Source: Eutreptiella sp. 'Long Island Sound 2002'
Lineage: Eukaryota; Euglenozoa; Euglenophyceae; Eutreptiales; Eutreptiaceae
Assembly: GCA_964036045.1 (NCBI GenBank)
Contig: CAXIWF010000909.1
Location: 62,001 to 126,000, forward strand
Length of the DNA stretch: 64,000 bases
Reading direction: 5' to 3'
Position numbers and translations under genes: made by a program. The notes below the pieces were generated by a model. The model did no database searches. It worked only from the letters and a program-made list of their open reading frames with translations, and was not told the DNA's origin. Positions 23,525-37,000 of this stretch are shown here, piece after piece. Each line of letters begins with the position of its first letter. Within the stretch, counting starts at the first letter, position 1.

Positions 23525-26500
23525 AATTTTCTGAAAATTTTCCGAGAATTTTCCGAGAATTTTCCGAGAATTTTCCGAGAATTTTCCGAGAATTTTCCGA
23601 GAATTTTCCGAGAATTTTCCGAGAATTTTCCGAGAATTTTCCGAGAATTTTATGAGAATATTCCGAGAATTTTCCGAGATTTTTCCGAGAATTTTCCGAG
23701 AATTTTCCGAGAATTTTCCAAGAATTTTCCGAGAATTTTCCGAGAATTTTCTGAGAATTTTCCGAGAATTTTCCGAGAACTTTCCGAGAACTTTCCGAGA
23801 ATTTTCTGAGAATTTTCCGAGAATTTTCCGAGAATTTTCTGAGAATTTTCCGAGAATTATCGGAGAATTTCCGAGAATTTTCTGAGAATTTTCCGAGAAT
23901 TTTCCGAGAATTTTCCGAGAATTTTCTGAGAATTTTCCGAGAATTTTCCGAGAATTTTCCGAGAATTTTCTGAGAATTTTCCGAGAATTTTCCGAGAATT
24001 TTCTGAAAATTTTCTGAGAATTTTCCGAGAATTATCCGACGATTTCCGAAAATTTTCTGAGAATTTTCCGAGAATTTTCCGAGAATTTTCCGAGAATTTT
24101 CCGAGAATTTTCCGAGAATTTTCTGAGATTTTTCCGAGAATTATCCGAGAATTTCCGAGAATTTTCTGAGAATTTTCCGAGAATTTTCCGAGAATTTTCC
24201 GAGAATTTTCCGAGAATTTTCCGAGAATTTTCCGAGAATTTTCTGAGAATTTTCCGAGAATTTTCCGAGAATTTTCCGAGAATTTTCCGAGAATTTTCCG
24301 AGAATTTTCCGAGAATTTTCCGAGAATTTTCGGAGAATTTTCCGAGAATTTTCGGAGAATTTTCCGAGAATTTTCCGAGAATGTTCCGAGATTTTTCCCA
24401 GAATTTTCCGAGAATTTTCCGAGAATTTTCCGAGAATTTTCCGAGATTTTGCCGAGAATTTTCCGAGAATTTCCCGAGAATTTTCCGAGAATTTTCCGTC
24501 AATTTTCGGAGAATTTTCCGAGAATTTTCGGAGAATTTTCCGAGAATTTTCCGAGAATTTTCCGAGAATTTTCCGAGATTTTTCCGAGAATTTTCCGAGA
24601 ATTTTCCGAGAATTTTCCGAGAATTTTCCGCGAATTTTCCGGGAATTTTCCGAGAATTTTCTGAGAATTTTCCGAGAATTTTCCGAGAATTTTCCGAGAA
24701 TTTTCCGAGAATTTTCCGAGAATTTTCCGAGAATTTTCCGAGAATTTTCCGAGAATTTTCCGAGAATTTTCCGAGAATTTTCCGAGAATTTTCGGAGAGT
24801 TTTCCGAGAATTTTCCGAGAATTTTCTGAGAATTTTCCGACAATTTTCCGAGAATTTTCTGAAAATTTTCCGAGAATTATCCGAGAATTTCAGAGAATTT
24901 TCTGAGAATTTTCCGAGAATTTTCCGAGAATTTTCCGAGAATTTTCCGAGAATTTTCCGAGAATTTTCCGAGAATTTTCCGAGAATTTTCCGAGAATTTT
25001 CCGAAAATTTTCCGAGAATTTTCCGAGAATTTTCCGAGAATTTTCCGAGAATTTTCCGAGAATTTTCTGAGAATTTTCCGAGAATTTTCCGAGAATTTTC
25101 CGTCAATTTTCCGAGAATTTTCCGAGAATTTTGGGAGAATTTTCTGAGAATTTTCTGAGAATTTTCCGAGAATTTTCCGAGAATTTTCCGAGAATCTTCC
25201 GAGAATTTTCCGAGAATTTTCCGAGAATTTTCTGTCAATTTTCCGAGAATTTTCCGAGAATTTTCGGAGAATTTTCCGAGAATTTTCCGAGAATTTTCCG
25301 AGAATTTTCCGGGAATTTTCCGAGAATTTTCTGAGAATTTTCCGAGATTTTTCCGTGAATTTTCCGAGAATTTTCCGAGAATTTTCCGAGAATTTTCCGA
25401 GAATTTTCCGAGAATTTTCCGAGAATTTTCCGAGAATTTTCCGAGAATTTTCCGGGAATTTTCCGAGAATTTTCCGAGAATTTTCCGAGAATTTTCCGAG
25501 AATTTTCCGAGAATTATCCCAGAATTTTCTGAGAATTTTCCGAGAATTTTCCGAGAATTTTCCGAGAAGTTTCCGAGAATTTTCCGTCAATTTTCCGAGA
25601 ATTTTCCGAGAATTTTCCGAGAATTTTCCGAGAATTTTCCGAGAATTTTCCGAGAATTTTCCGAGAATTTTCCGAGAACTTTCCGAGAATTTTCTGAGAA
25701 TTTTCCGAGAATTTTCCGAGAATTTTCTGAGAATTTTCCGAGAATTATCGGAGAATTTCCGAGAATTTTCTGAGAATTTTCCGAGAATTTTCCGAGAATT
25801 TTCCGAGAATTTTCTGAGAATTTTCCGAGAATTTTCAGAGAATTTTCCGAGAATTTTCCGAGAATTTTCCGAGAATTTTCGGAGAATTTTCCGAGAATTT
25901 TCCGAGAATTTTCCGAGAATTTTCCGAGAATTTTCCGTCAATTTTCCGAGAATTTTCCGAGAATTTTCCGAAAGTTTTCCGAGAATTTTCCGAGAATTTT
26001 CCGAGAATTTTCCGAGAATTTTCTGAGAATTTTCCGAGAATTTTCCGAGAATTTTCCGTCAATTTTCCTAGAATTTTCCGAGAATTTTCCAAGAATTTTC
26101 CGAGAATTTTCTGAGAATTTTCTGAGAATTTTCCGTCAATTTTCCGAGAATTTTCCGAGAATTTTCCGAGAATTTTCCGAGAATTTTCCGAGAATTTTCC
26201 GAGAATTTTCCGAGAATTTTCCGAGAATTTTCCGGGAATTTTCCGAGAATTTTCTGAGAATTTTCCGAGATTTTTCCTGAGAATTTTCCGAGAATTTTCC
26301 GAGAATTTTCCGAGAATTTTCCGAGAATTTTCCGAGAATTTTCCGAGAATTTTCCGAGAATTTTCCGAGAATTTTCTGAGAATTTTCCGAGAATTTTCCG
26401 AGAATTTTCGGAGAACTTTCCGAGAATTTTCTGAGAATTTTCCGAGAATTTTCCGAGAATTTTCTGAGAATTTTCCGAGAATTATCGGAGAATTTCCGAG

Positions 26501-27000
26501 AATTTTCTGAGAATTTTCCGAGAATTTTCCGAGAATTTTCCGAGAATTTTCCGAGAATTTTCCGAGAATTTTCCGAGAATTTTCTGAGAATTTTCCGAGA
26601 ATTTTCCGAGAATTTTCCGTCAATTTTCCTAGAATTTTCCGAGAATTTTCCAGGAATTTTCCGAGAATTTTCTGAGAATTTTCTGAGAATTTTCCGTCAA
26701 TTTTCCGAGAATTTTCCGAGAATTTTCCGAGAATTTTCCGAGAATTTTCCGAGAATTTTCCGAGAATTTTCCGAGAATTTTCCGGGAATTTTCCGAGAAT
26801 TTTCTGAGAATTTTCCGAGATTTTTCCGAGAATTTTCCGAGAAATTTCCGAGAATTTTCCGAGAATTTTCCGAGAATTTTCCGAGAATTTTCCGAGAATT
26901 TTCCGAGGATTTTCCGAGAATTTTCCGAGAATTTTCCGGGAATTTTCCGAGAATTTTCCAAGAATTTTCCGAGAATTTTCCGGGAATTTTCCGAGAATTT
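23525..27000 (+). repeat. Super-block copy A, right part (pairs with 34.0-37.2 kb)
   Basis: ttatgagaatattcc 23,652 pairs with ttgtgagaatattcc 34,163, TATCGG 23,858 with 34,369, TATCCGACG about 24,040 with 34,551, and aatgttccgag 24,381 with 34,892, at an offset of 10,511 (10,500 at ctgaaaa 23,531 and 34,031). After about 300 bp more in this copy (24.5-25.1 kb) the offset becomes 10,204, then 10,226 (TATCGG 25,746 and 35,972; cagag 25,836 and 36,062). It becomes 10,225 after one inserted base in gagatttttcctgag near 26,277 (TATCGG 26,483 and 36,708; GTCA 26,619 and 36,844). That one-base slip confirms true homology. Confidence 0.87.
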
Positions 27001-27489
27001 TCCGAGAATTTTCCGAGAATTTTCCGAGAATTTTCCGAGAATTTTCCGAGAATTTTCCGAGAATTTTCCGAGAATTTTCCGAGAATTTTCCGAGAATTTT
27101 CCGAGAATTTTCCGAGAATTTTCCGAGAATTTTCCGAGAATTTTCCGAGAATTTTCCGAGAATTTTCTGAGAATTTTCCGAGAACTTTCCGAGAATTTTC
27201 CGAGAATTTTCCGAGAATTTTCCGGGAATTTTCCGAGAATTTTCTGAGAATTTTCCGAGATTTTTCCGAGAATTTTCCGAGAATTTTCCGAGAATTTTCC
27301 GAGAATTTTCCGAGAATTTTCCGAGAATTTTCCGAGAATTTTCCGAGAATTTTCCGAGAATTTTCCGAGAATTTTCCGGGAATTTTCCGAGAATTTTCCG
27401 AGAATTTTCCGAGAATTTTCCGAGAATTTTCCGAGAATTCTCCGAGAATTTTCCGAGAATTTTCCGAGAATTTTCGGAGAATTTTCCGA

Positions 27490-28390
27490 GAAGTTTCCGA
27501 GAATTTTCCGTCAATTTTCCGAGAATTTTCCGAGAATTTTCCGAGAATTTTCCGAGAATTTTCCGAGAATTTTCCGAGAATTTTCCGAGAATTTTCCGAG
27601 AATTTTCCGAGAATTTTTCGAGAATTTTCCGAGAATTTTCCGAGAATTTTCCGAGAATTTTCGAAGAATTTTCCAAGAATTTTCCGAGAATTTTCCGGGA
27701 ATTTTCCGAGAATTTTCCGAGAATTTTCCGAGAATTTTCCGAGAACTTTCCGAGAATTTTCTGAGAATTTTCCGAGAATTTTCCGAGAATTTTCTGAGAA
27801 TCTTCCGAGAATTATCAGAGAATTTCCGAGAATTTTCTGAGAATTTTCCAGGAATTTTCCGAGAATTTTCCGAGAACTTTCCGAGAATTTTCTGAGAATT
27901 TTCCGAGAACTTTCCGAGAATTTTCCAAGAATTTTCCGAGAATTTTCCGGGAATTTTCCGAGAATTTTCCGAGAATTTTCCGAGAATTTTCCGAGAATTT
28001 TCCGAGAATTTTCCGAGAATTTTCCGAGAATTTTCCGAGAATTTTCTGAGAATTTTCCGAGAATTTTCCGAGAATTTTCCGAGAACTTTCCGAGAATTTT
28101 CCAAGAATTTTCCGAGAATTTTCCGGGAATTTTCCGAGAATTTTCCGAGAATTTTCCGAGAATTTTCCGAGAATTTTCCGAGAATTTTCCGAGAATTTTC
28201 CGAGAATTTTCCGAGAATTTTCTGAGAATTTTCCGAGAATTTTCCGAGAATTTTCCGAGAACTTTCCGAGAATTTTCTGAGAATTTTCCGAGAATTTTCC
28301 GAGAATTTTCTGAGAATTTTCCGAGAATTATCGGAGAATTTCCGAAAATTTTCTGAGAATTTTCCGAGAATTTTCCGAGAATTTTCCGTC
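27490..28390 (+). repeat. Duplicate of 41,154-42,054 at 13,664 bp
   Basis: gaagttt at 27,490, TATCAG at 27,813, TATCGG at 28,329 and the closing GTCA all have partners exactly 13,664 bp on (41,154; 41,477; 41,993). TTCGAA at 27,660 pairs with 41,324 at the same offset. The TATCAG form of the landmark occurs only here and at 38-41.5 kb. After the GTCA this copy continues into gggag and the partner into gaaaatttt units. Confidence 0.88.
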
Positions 28391-28399
28391 AATTTTCCG

Positions 28400-29410
28400 A
28401 GAATTTTCCGAGAATTTTGGGAGAATTTTCTGAGAATTTTCTGAGAATTTTCCGAGAATTTTCCGAGAATTTTCCGAGAATTTTCCGAGAATTTTCCGAG
28501 AATTTTCCGTCAATTTTCCGAGAATTTTCCGAGAATTTTCCGAGAATGTTCCGAGAATTTTCCGAGAATTTTCCGAGAATTTTCCGAGAATTTTCCGGGA
28601 ATTTTCCGAGAATTTTCTGAGAATTTTCCGAGATTTTTCCGAGAATTTTCCGAGAATTTTCCGAGAATTTTCCGAGAATTTTCCGAGAATTTTCCGAGAA
28701 TTTTCCGAGAATTTTCCGAGAATTTTCCGAGAATTTTCCGAGAATTTTCCGAGAATTTTCCGGGAATTTTCCGAGAATTTTCCGAGAATTTTCCGAGAAT
28801 TTTCCGAGAATTTTCCGAGAATTTTCCGAGAATTTTCCGAGAATTTTCCGAGAATTTTCCGAGAATTTTCCGAGAAGTTTCCGAGAATTTTCCGTCAATT
28901 TTCCGAGAATTTTCCGAGAATTTTCCGAGAATTTTCCGAGAATTTTCCGAGAATTTTCCGAGAATTTTCCGAGAATTTTTCGAGAATTTTCCGAGAATTT
29001 TCCGAGAATTTTCCGAGAATTTTCCGAGAATTTTCCAAGAATTTTCAGAGAATTTTCCGGGAATTTTCCGAGAATTTTCCGAGAATTTTCCGAGAATTTT
29101 CCGAGAACTTTCCGAGAATTTTCTGAGAATTTTCCGAGAATTTTCCGAGAATTTTCTGAGAATCTTCCGAGAATTATCGGAGAATTCCCGAGAATTTTCT
29201 GAGAATTTTCCGAGAATTTTCCGAGAATTTTCCGAGAACTTTCCGAGAATTTTCTGAGAATTTTCCGAGAACTTTCCGAGAATTTTCCAAGAATTTTCCG
29301 AGAACTTTCCGAGAACTTTTCCGAGAATTTTCCGAGAATTTTCCGGGAATTTTCCGAGAATTTTCCGAGAATTTTTCGAGAATTTTCCGAGAATTTTCCG
29401 AGAATTTTCC
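28400..29410 (+). repeat. Super-block copy B, left end
   Basis: This stretch matches 19.9-20.9 kb: gggag 28,419, gaatgttcc 28,547, gaagttt 28,874, ccaag-cagag 29,046 and TATCGG 29,175 with an agaattccc variant after it. It precedes the 2.3-kb tandem pair and shows that the pair is embedded in the longer super-block. Confidence 0.8.
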
Positions 29411-31590
29411 GAGAATTTTCCGAGAATTTTCCGAGAATTTTCCGAGAACTTTCCGAGAATTTTCCAAGAATTTTCCGAGAATTTTCCGAGAATTTTCTGA
29501 GAATTTTCCGAGATTTTTCCGAGAATTTTCCGAGAATTTTCCGAGAATTTTCCGAGAATTTTCCGAGAATTTTCCGAGAATTTTCTGAGAATTTTCCGAG
29601 AATTTTCCGAGAATTTTCCGAGAACTTTCCGAGAATTTTCTGAGAATTTTCCGAGAATTTTCCGAGAATTTTCTGAGAATTTTCCGAGAATTATCGGAGA
29701 ATTTCCGAAAATTTTCTGAGAATTTTCCGAGAATTTTTGGAGAGTTTTCCGAGAATTTTCCGAGAATTTTCCGAGAATTTTCCGAGAATTTTCCGTCAAT
29801 TTTCCGAGAATTTTCCGAGAATTTTCCGAAAATTTTCCGAGAATTTTCCGAGAATTTTCCGAGAATTTTCCGAGAATTTTCTGAGAATTTTCCGAGAATT
29901 TTCCGAGAATTTTCCGTCAATTTTCCTAGAATTTTCCGAGAATTTTCCGAGAATTTTGGGAGAATTTTCTGAGAATTTTCTGGGAATTTTCCGAGAATTT
30001 TCCGAGAATTTTCCGAGAATTTTCCGAGAATTTTCCGAGAATTTTCCGAGAATTTTCCGTCAATTTTCCGAGAATTTTCCGAGAATTTTCCGAGAATTTT
30101 CCGAGAATTTTCCGAGAATTTTCCGAGAATTTTCCGAGAATTTTCCGGGAATTTTCCCAGAATTTTCTGAGAATTTTCCGAGATTTTACAGAGAATTTTC
30201 CGAGAATTTTCCGAGAATTTTCCGAGAATTTTCCTAGAATTTTCCGAGAATTTTCCGAGAACTTTCCGAGAATTTTCCGAGAATTTTCCGAGAATTTTCC
30301 GAGAATTTTCCGAGAATTTTCCGAGAATTTTCCGGGAATTTTGCGAGAATTTTCCGAGAATTTTCCGAGAATTTTCCGAGAATTTCCCGAGAATTTTCCG
30401 AGAATTTTCCGAGAATTTTCCGAGAATTTTCCGAGAATTTTCCGAGAAGTTTCCGAGAATTTTCCGTCAATTTTCCGAGAATTTTCCGAGAATTTTCCGA
30501 GAATTTTCCGAGAATTTTCCGAGAATTTTCCGAGAATTTTCCGAGAATTTTCCGAGAATTTTCCGAGAATTTTTCGAGAATTTTCCGTGAATTTTCCGAG
30601 AATTTTCCGAGAATTTTCCGAGAATTTTCCAAGAATTTTCCGAGAATTTTCCGGGAATTTTCCGAGAATTTTCCGAGAATTTTCCGAGAATTTTCCGAGA
30701 ACTTTCCGAGAATTTTCTGAGAATTTTCCGACAATTTTCCGAGAATTTTCTGAGAATTTTCCGAGAATTATCGGAGAATTTCCGAGAATTTTCTGAGAAT
30801 TTTCCGAGAATTTTCCGAGAATTTTCCGAGAACTTTCCGAGAATTTTCTGAGAATTTTCCGAGAACTTTCCGAGAATTTTCCAAGAATTTTCCGAGAATT
30901 TTCCGGGAATTATCCGAGAATTTTCCGAGAATTTTCCGAGAATTTTCCGAGAATTTTCCGAGAATTTTCCGAGAATTTTCCGAGAATTTTCTGAGAATTT
31001 TCCGAGAATTTTCCGAGAATTTTCCGAGAACTTTCCGAGAATTTTCCAAGAATTTTCCGAGAATTTTCCGGGAATTTTCCGAGAATTTTCCGAGAATTTT
31101 CCGAGAATTTTCCGAGAATTTTCCGAGAATTTTCCGAGAATTTTCCGAGAATTTTCCGAGAATTTTCTGAGAATTTTCCGAGAATTTTCCGAGAATTTTC
31201 CGAGAACTTTCCGAGAATTTTCTGAGAATTTTCCGAGAATTTTCCGAGAATTTTCTGAGAATTTTCCGAGAATTATCGGAGAATTTCCGAGAATTTTCTG
31301 AGAATTTTCCGAGAATTTTCCGAGAATTTTCCGAGAATTTTCTGAGAATTTTCCGAGAATTTTCGGAGAATTTTCCGAGAATTTTCTGAGAATTTTCCGA
31401 GAATTTTCCGAGAATTTTCTGAAAATTTTCTGAGAATTTTCCGAGAATTATCCGAGAATTTCCGAGAATTTTCTGAGAATTTTCCGAGAATTTTCCGAGA
31501 ATTTTCCGAGAATTTTCCGAGAATTTTCCGAGAATTTTCCGAGAATTTTCCGAGAATTTTCTGAGAATTTTCCGAGAATTATCCGAGAAT
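29410..31590 (+). repeat. 2316-bp tandem repeat, copy 1
   Basis: Landmarks are gaacttt 29,447, ccaag 29,464, TATCGG 29,692, tttttggagagtttt about 29,734, ttttacagag 30,187, TATCGG 30,769 and 31,274, ctgaaaa 31,419, TATCCG 31,449 and about 31,580. Copy 2 lies at +2316 as far as about 30.7 kb, then +2305, then +2294 at the far end. 2316 is 211 units of 11 minus 5, and five TATCGG/TATCCG cassettes lie in the period. Confidence 0.9.
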
Positions 31591-31729
31591 TTCCGAGAAT
31601 TTTCTGAGAATTTTCCGAGAATTTTCCGAGAATTTTCCGAGAATTTTCCGAGAATTTTCTGAGAATTTTCCGAGAATTTTCCGAGAATTTTCCGAGAATT
31701 TTCCGAGAATTTTCCGAGAATTTTCCGAG

Positions 31730-33885
31730 AATTTTCCGGAAATTTTCCGAGAATTTTCCGAGAACTTTCCGAGAATTTTCCAAGAATTTTCCGAGAATTT
31801 TCCGAGAATTTTCTGAGAATTTTCCGAGAATTTTCCGAGAATTTTCCGAGAATTTTCCGAGAATTTTCCGAGAATTTTCCGAGAATTTTCCGAGAATTTT
31901 CTGAGAATTTTCCGAGAATTTTCCGAGAATTTTCCGAGAACTTTCCGAGAATTTTCTGAGAATTTTCCGAGAATTTTCCGAGAATTTTCTGAGAATTTTC
32001 CGAGAATTATCGGAGAATTTCCGAAAATTTTCTGAGAATTTTCCGAGAATTTTTGGAGAGTTTTCCGAGAATTTTCCGAGAATTTTCCGAGAATTTTCCG
32101 AGAATTTTCCGTCAATTTTCCGAGAATTTTCCGAGAATTTTCCGAAAATTTTCCGAGAATTTTCCGAGAATTTTCCGAGAATTTTCCGAGAATTTTCTGA
32201 GAATTTTCCGAGAATTTTCCGAGAATTTTCCGTCAATTTTCCTAGAATTTTCCGAGAATTTTCCGAGAATTTTGGGAGAATTTTCTGAGAATTTTCTGAG
32301 AATTTTCCGAGAATTTTCCGAGAATTTTCCGAGAATTTTCCGAGAATTTTCCGAGAATTTTCCGAGAATTTTCCGTCAATTTTCCGAGAATTTTCCGAGA
32401 ATTTTCCGAGAATTTTCCGAGAATTTTCCGAGAATTTTCCGAGAATTTTCCGAGAATTTTCCGGGAATTTTCCCAGAATTTTCCCAGAATTTTCCGAGAT
32501 TTTACAGAGAATTTTCCGAGAATTTTCCGAGAATTTTCCGAGAATTTTCCTAGAATTTTCCGAGAATTTTCCGAGAACTTTCCGAGAATTTTCCGAGAAT
32601 TTTCCGAGAATTTTCCGAGAATTTTCCGAGAATTTTCCGAGAATTTTCCGGGAATTTTGCGAGAATTTTCCGAGAATTTTCCGAGAATTTTCCGAGAATT
32701 TCCCGAGAATTTTCCGAGAATTTTCCGAGAATTTTCCGAGAATTTTCCGAGAATTTTCCGAGAAGTTTCCGAGAATTTTCCGTCAATTTTCCGAGAATTT
32801 TCCGAGAATTTTCCGAGAATTTTCCGAGAATTTTCCGAGAATTTTCCGAGAATTTTCCGAGAATTTTCCGAGAATTTTTCGAGAATTTTCCGAGAATTTT
32901 CCGAGAATTTTCCGAGAATTTTCCGAGAATTTTCCAAGAATTTTCCGAGAATTTTCCGGGAATTTTCCGAGAATTTTCCGAGAATTTTCCGAGAATTTTC
33001 CGAGAACTTTCCGAGAATTTTCTGAGAATTTTCCGACAATTTTCCGAGAATTTTCTGAGAATTTTCCGAGAATTATCGGAGAATTTCCGAGAATTTTCTG
33101 AGAATTTTCCGAGAATTTTCCGAGAATTTTCCGAGAACTTTCCGAGAATTTTCTGAGAATTTTCCGAGAACTTTCCGAGAATTTTCCAAGAATTTTCCGA
33201 GAATTTTCCGGGAATTATCCGAGAATTTTCCGAGAATTTTCGGAGAATTTTCCGAGAATTTTCCGAGAATTTTCCGAGAATTTTCCGAGAATTTTCTGAG
33301 AATTTTCCGAGAATTTTCCGAGAATTTTCCGAGAACTTTCCGAGAATTTTCCAAGAATTTTCCGAGAATTTTCCGGGAATTTTCCGAGAATTTTCCGAGA
33401 ATTTTCCGAGAATTTTCCGAGAATTTTCCGAGAATTTTCCGAGAATTTTCCGAGAATTTTCCGAGAATTTTCTGAGAATTTTCCGAGAATTTTCCGAGAA
33501 TTTTCCGAGAACTTTCCGAGAATTTTCTGAGAATTTTCCGAGAATTTTCCGAGAATTTTCTGAGAATTTTCCGAGAATTATCGGAGAATTTCCGAGAATT
33601 TTCTGAGAATTTTCCGAGAATTTTCCGAGAATTTTCCGAGAATTTTCTGAGAATTTTCCGAGAATTTTCGGAGAATTTTCCGAGAATTTTCTGAGAATTT
33701 TCCGAGAATTTTCCGAGAATTTTCTGAAAATTTTCTGAGAATTTTCCGAGAATTATCCGAGAATTTCCGAGAATTTTCTGAGAATTTTCCGAGAATTTTC
33801 CGAGAATTTTCCGAGAATTTTCCGAGAATTTTCCGAGAATTTTCCGAGAATTTTCTGAGAATTTTCCGAGAATTATCCGAGAATT
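31730..33885 (+). repeat. 2316-bp tandem repeat, copy 2
   Basis: TATCGG occurs at 32,008, 33,074 and 33,579, tttttggagagtttt near 32,050, ttttacagag at 32,503, ctgaaaa at 33,724 and TATCCG at 33,754 and 33,874, each matching copy 1. Differences are few, for example gagattttt at 29,511 against gagaatttt here, and cccag doubled near 32,471-32,482. It ends near 33,885 where gggag (about 33,899) follows directly, a junction not seen in copy A of the super-block. Confidence 0.9.
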
Positions 33886-34024
33886 TTCCGAGAATTTTGG
33901 GAGAATTTTCTGAGAATTTTCTGAGAATTTTCCGAGAATTTTCCGAGAATTTTCCGAGAATTTTCCGAGAATTTTCCGAGAATTTTCCGAGAATTTTCCG
34001 TCAATTTTCCGAGAATTTTCCGAG

Positions 34025-37000
34025 AATTTTCTGAAAATTTTCCGAGAATTTTCCGAGAATTTTCCGAGAATTTTCCGAGAATTTTCCGAGAATTTTCCGA
34101 GAATTTTCCGAGAATTTTCCGAGAATTTTCCGAGAATTTTCCGAGAATTTTCCGAGAATTTTGTGAGAATATTCCGAGAATTTTCCGAGATTTTTCCGAG
34201 AATTTTCCGAGAATTTTCCGAGAATTTTCCAAGAATTTTCCGAGAATTTTCCGAGAATTTTCTGAGAATTTTCCGAGAATTTTCCGAGAATTTTCCGAGA
34301 ACTTTCCGAGAATTTTCTGAGAATTTTCCGAGAATTTTCCGAGAATTTTCTGAGAATTTTCCGAGAATTATCGGAGAATTTCCGAGAATTTTCTGAGAAT
34401 TTTCCGAGAATTTTCCGAGAATTTTCCGAGAATTTTCTGAGAATTTTCCGAGAATTTTCCGAGAATTTTCCGAGAATTTTCTGAGAATTTTCCGAGAATT
34501 TTCCGAGAATTTTCTGAAAATTTTCTGAGAATTTTCCGAGAATTATCCGACGATTTCCGAAAATTTTCTGAGAATTTTCCGAGAATTTTCCGAGAATTTT
34601 CCGAGAATTTTCCGAGAATTTTCCGAGAATTTTCCGAGAATTTTCTGAGATTTTTCCGAGAATTATCCGAGAATTTCCGAGAATTTTCTGACAATTTTCC
34701 GAGAATTTTCCGAGAATTTTCCGAGAATTTTCCGAGAATTTTCCGAGAATTTTCTGAGAATTTTCCGAGAATTTTCCGAGAATTTTCCGAGAATTTTCCG
34801 AGAATTTTCCGAGAATTTTCCGAGAATTTTCCGAGAATTTTCGGAGAATTTTCCGAGAATTTTCGGAGAATTTTCCGAGAATTTTCCGAGAATGTTCCGA
34901 GATTTTTCCCAGAATTTTCCGAGAATTTTCCGAGAATTTTCCGAGAATTTTCCGAGAATTTGCCGAGAATTTTCCGAGAATTTTCCGAGAATTTTCCGAG
35001 AATTTTCCGTCAATTTTCCGAGAATTTTCCGAGAATTTTCGGAGAATTTTCCGAGAATTTTCCGAGAATTTTCCGAGAATTTTCCGAGATTTTTCCGAGA
35101 ATTTTCCGAGAATTTTCCGAGAATTTTCCGAGAATTTTCCGAAAATTTTCCGAGAATTTTCCGCGAATTTTCCGGAAATTTTCCGAGAATTTTCTGAGAA
35201 TTTTCCGAGAATTTTCCGAGAATTTTCCGAGAATTTTCCGAGAATTTTCCGAGAATTTTCCGAGAATTTTCTGAGAATTTTCCGAGAATTTTCCGAGAAT
35301 TTTCCGTCAATTTTCCGAGAATTTTCCGAGAATTTTGGGAGAATTTTCTGAGAATTTTCTGAGAATTTTCCGAGAATTTTCCGAGAATTTTCCGAGAATT
35401 TTCCGAGAATTTTCCGAGAATTTTCCGAGAATTTTCTGTCAATTTTCCGAGAATTTTCCGAGAATTTTCGGAGAATTTTCCGAGAATTTTCCGAGAATTT
35501 TCCGAGAATTTTCCGAGAATTTTCCGGGAATTTTCCGAGAATTTTCTGAGTTTTTTCGAGATTTTTCCGAGAATTTTCCGAGAATTTTCCGAGAATTTTC
35601 CGAGAATTTTCCGAGAATTTTTCCGAGAATTTTCCGAGAATTTTCCGAGAATTTTCCGAGAATTTTCCGAGAATTTTCCGGGAATTTTCCGAGAATTTTC
35701 CGAGAATTTTCCGAGAATTTTCCGAGAATTTTCCGAGAATTTTCCGAGAATTTTCCGAGAATTTTCCGAGAATTTTCCGAGAATTTTCCGAGAAGTTTCC
35801 GAGAATTTTCCGTCAATTTTCCGAGAATTTTCCGAGAATTTTCCGAGAATTTTCCGAGAATTTTCCGAGAATTTTCCGAGAATTTTCCGAGAATTTTCCG
35901 AGAACTTTCCGAGAATTTTCTGAGAATTTTCCGAGAATTTTCCGAGAATTTTCTGAGAATTTTCCGAGAATTATCGGAGAATTTCCGAGAATTTTCTGAG
36001 AATTTTCCGAGAATTTTCCGAGAATTTTCCGAGAATTTTCTGAGAATTTTCCGAGAATTTTCAGAGAATTTTCCGAGAATTTTCCGAGAATTTTCCGAGA
36101 ATTTTCGGAGAATTTTCCGAGAATTTTCCGAGAATTTTCCGAGAATTTTCCGAGAATTTTCCGTCAATTTTCCGAGAATTTTCCGAGAATTTTCCGAAAA
36201 TTTTCCGAGAATTTTCCGAGAATTTTCCGAGAATTTTCCGAGAATTTTCTGAGAATTTTCCGAGAATTTTCCGAGAATTTTCCGTCAATTTTCCTAGAAT
36301 TTTCCGAGAATTTTCCAAGAATTTTCCGAGAATTTTCTGAGAATTTTCTGAGAATTTTCCGTCATTTTTCCGAGAATTTTCCGAGAATTTTCCGACAATT
36401 TTCCGAGAATTTTCCGAGAATTTTCTGAGAATTTTCCGAGAATTTTCCGAGAATTTTCCGGGAATTTTCCGAGAATTTTCTGAGAATTTTCCGAGATTTT
36501 TCCGAGAATTTTCCGAGAATTTTCCGAGAATTTTCCGAGAATTTTCCGAGAATTTTCCGAGAATTTTCCGAGAATTTTCCGAGAATTTTCCGAGAATTTT
36601 CTGAGAATTTTCCGAGAATTTTCCGAGAATTTTCCGAGAACTTTCCGAGAATTTTCTGAGAATTTTCCGAGAATTTTCCGAGAATTTTCTGAGAATTTTC
36701 CGAGAATTATCGGAGAATTTCCGAGAATTTTCTGAGAATTTTCCGAGAATTTTCCGAGAATTTTCCGAGAATTTTCCGAGAATTTTCCGAGAATTTTCCG
36801 AGAATTTTCTGAGAATTTTCCGAGAATTTTCCGAGAATTTTCCGTCAATTTTCCTAGAATTTTCCGAGAATTTTCCAAGAATTTTCCGAGAATTTTCTGA
36901 GAATTTTCTGAGAATTTTCCGTCAATTTTCCGAGAATTTTCCGAGAATTTTCCGAGAATTTTCCGAGAATTTTCCGAGAATTTTCCGAGAATTTTCCGAG

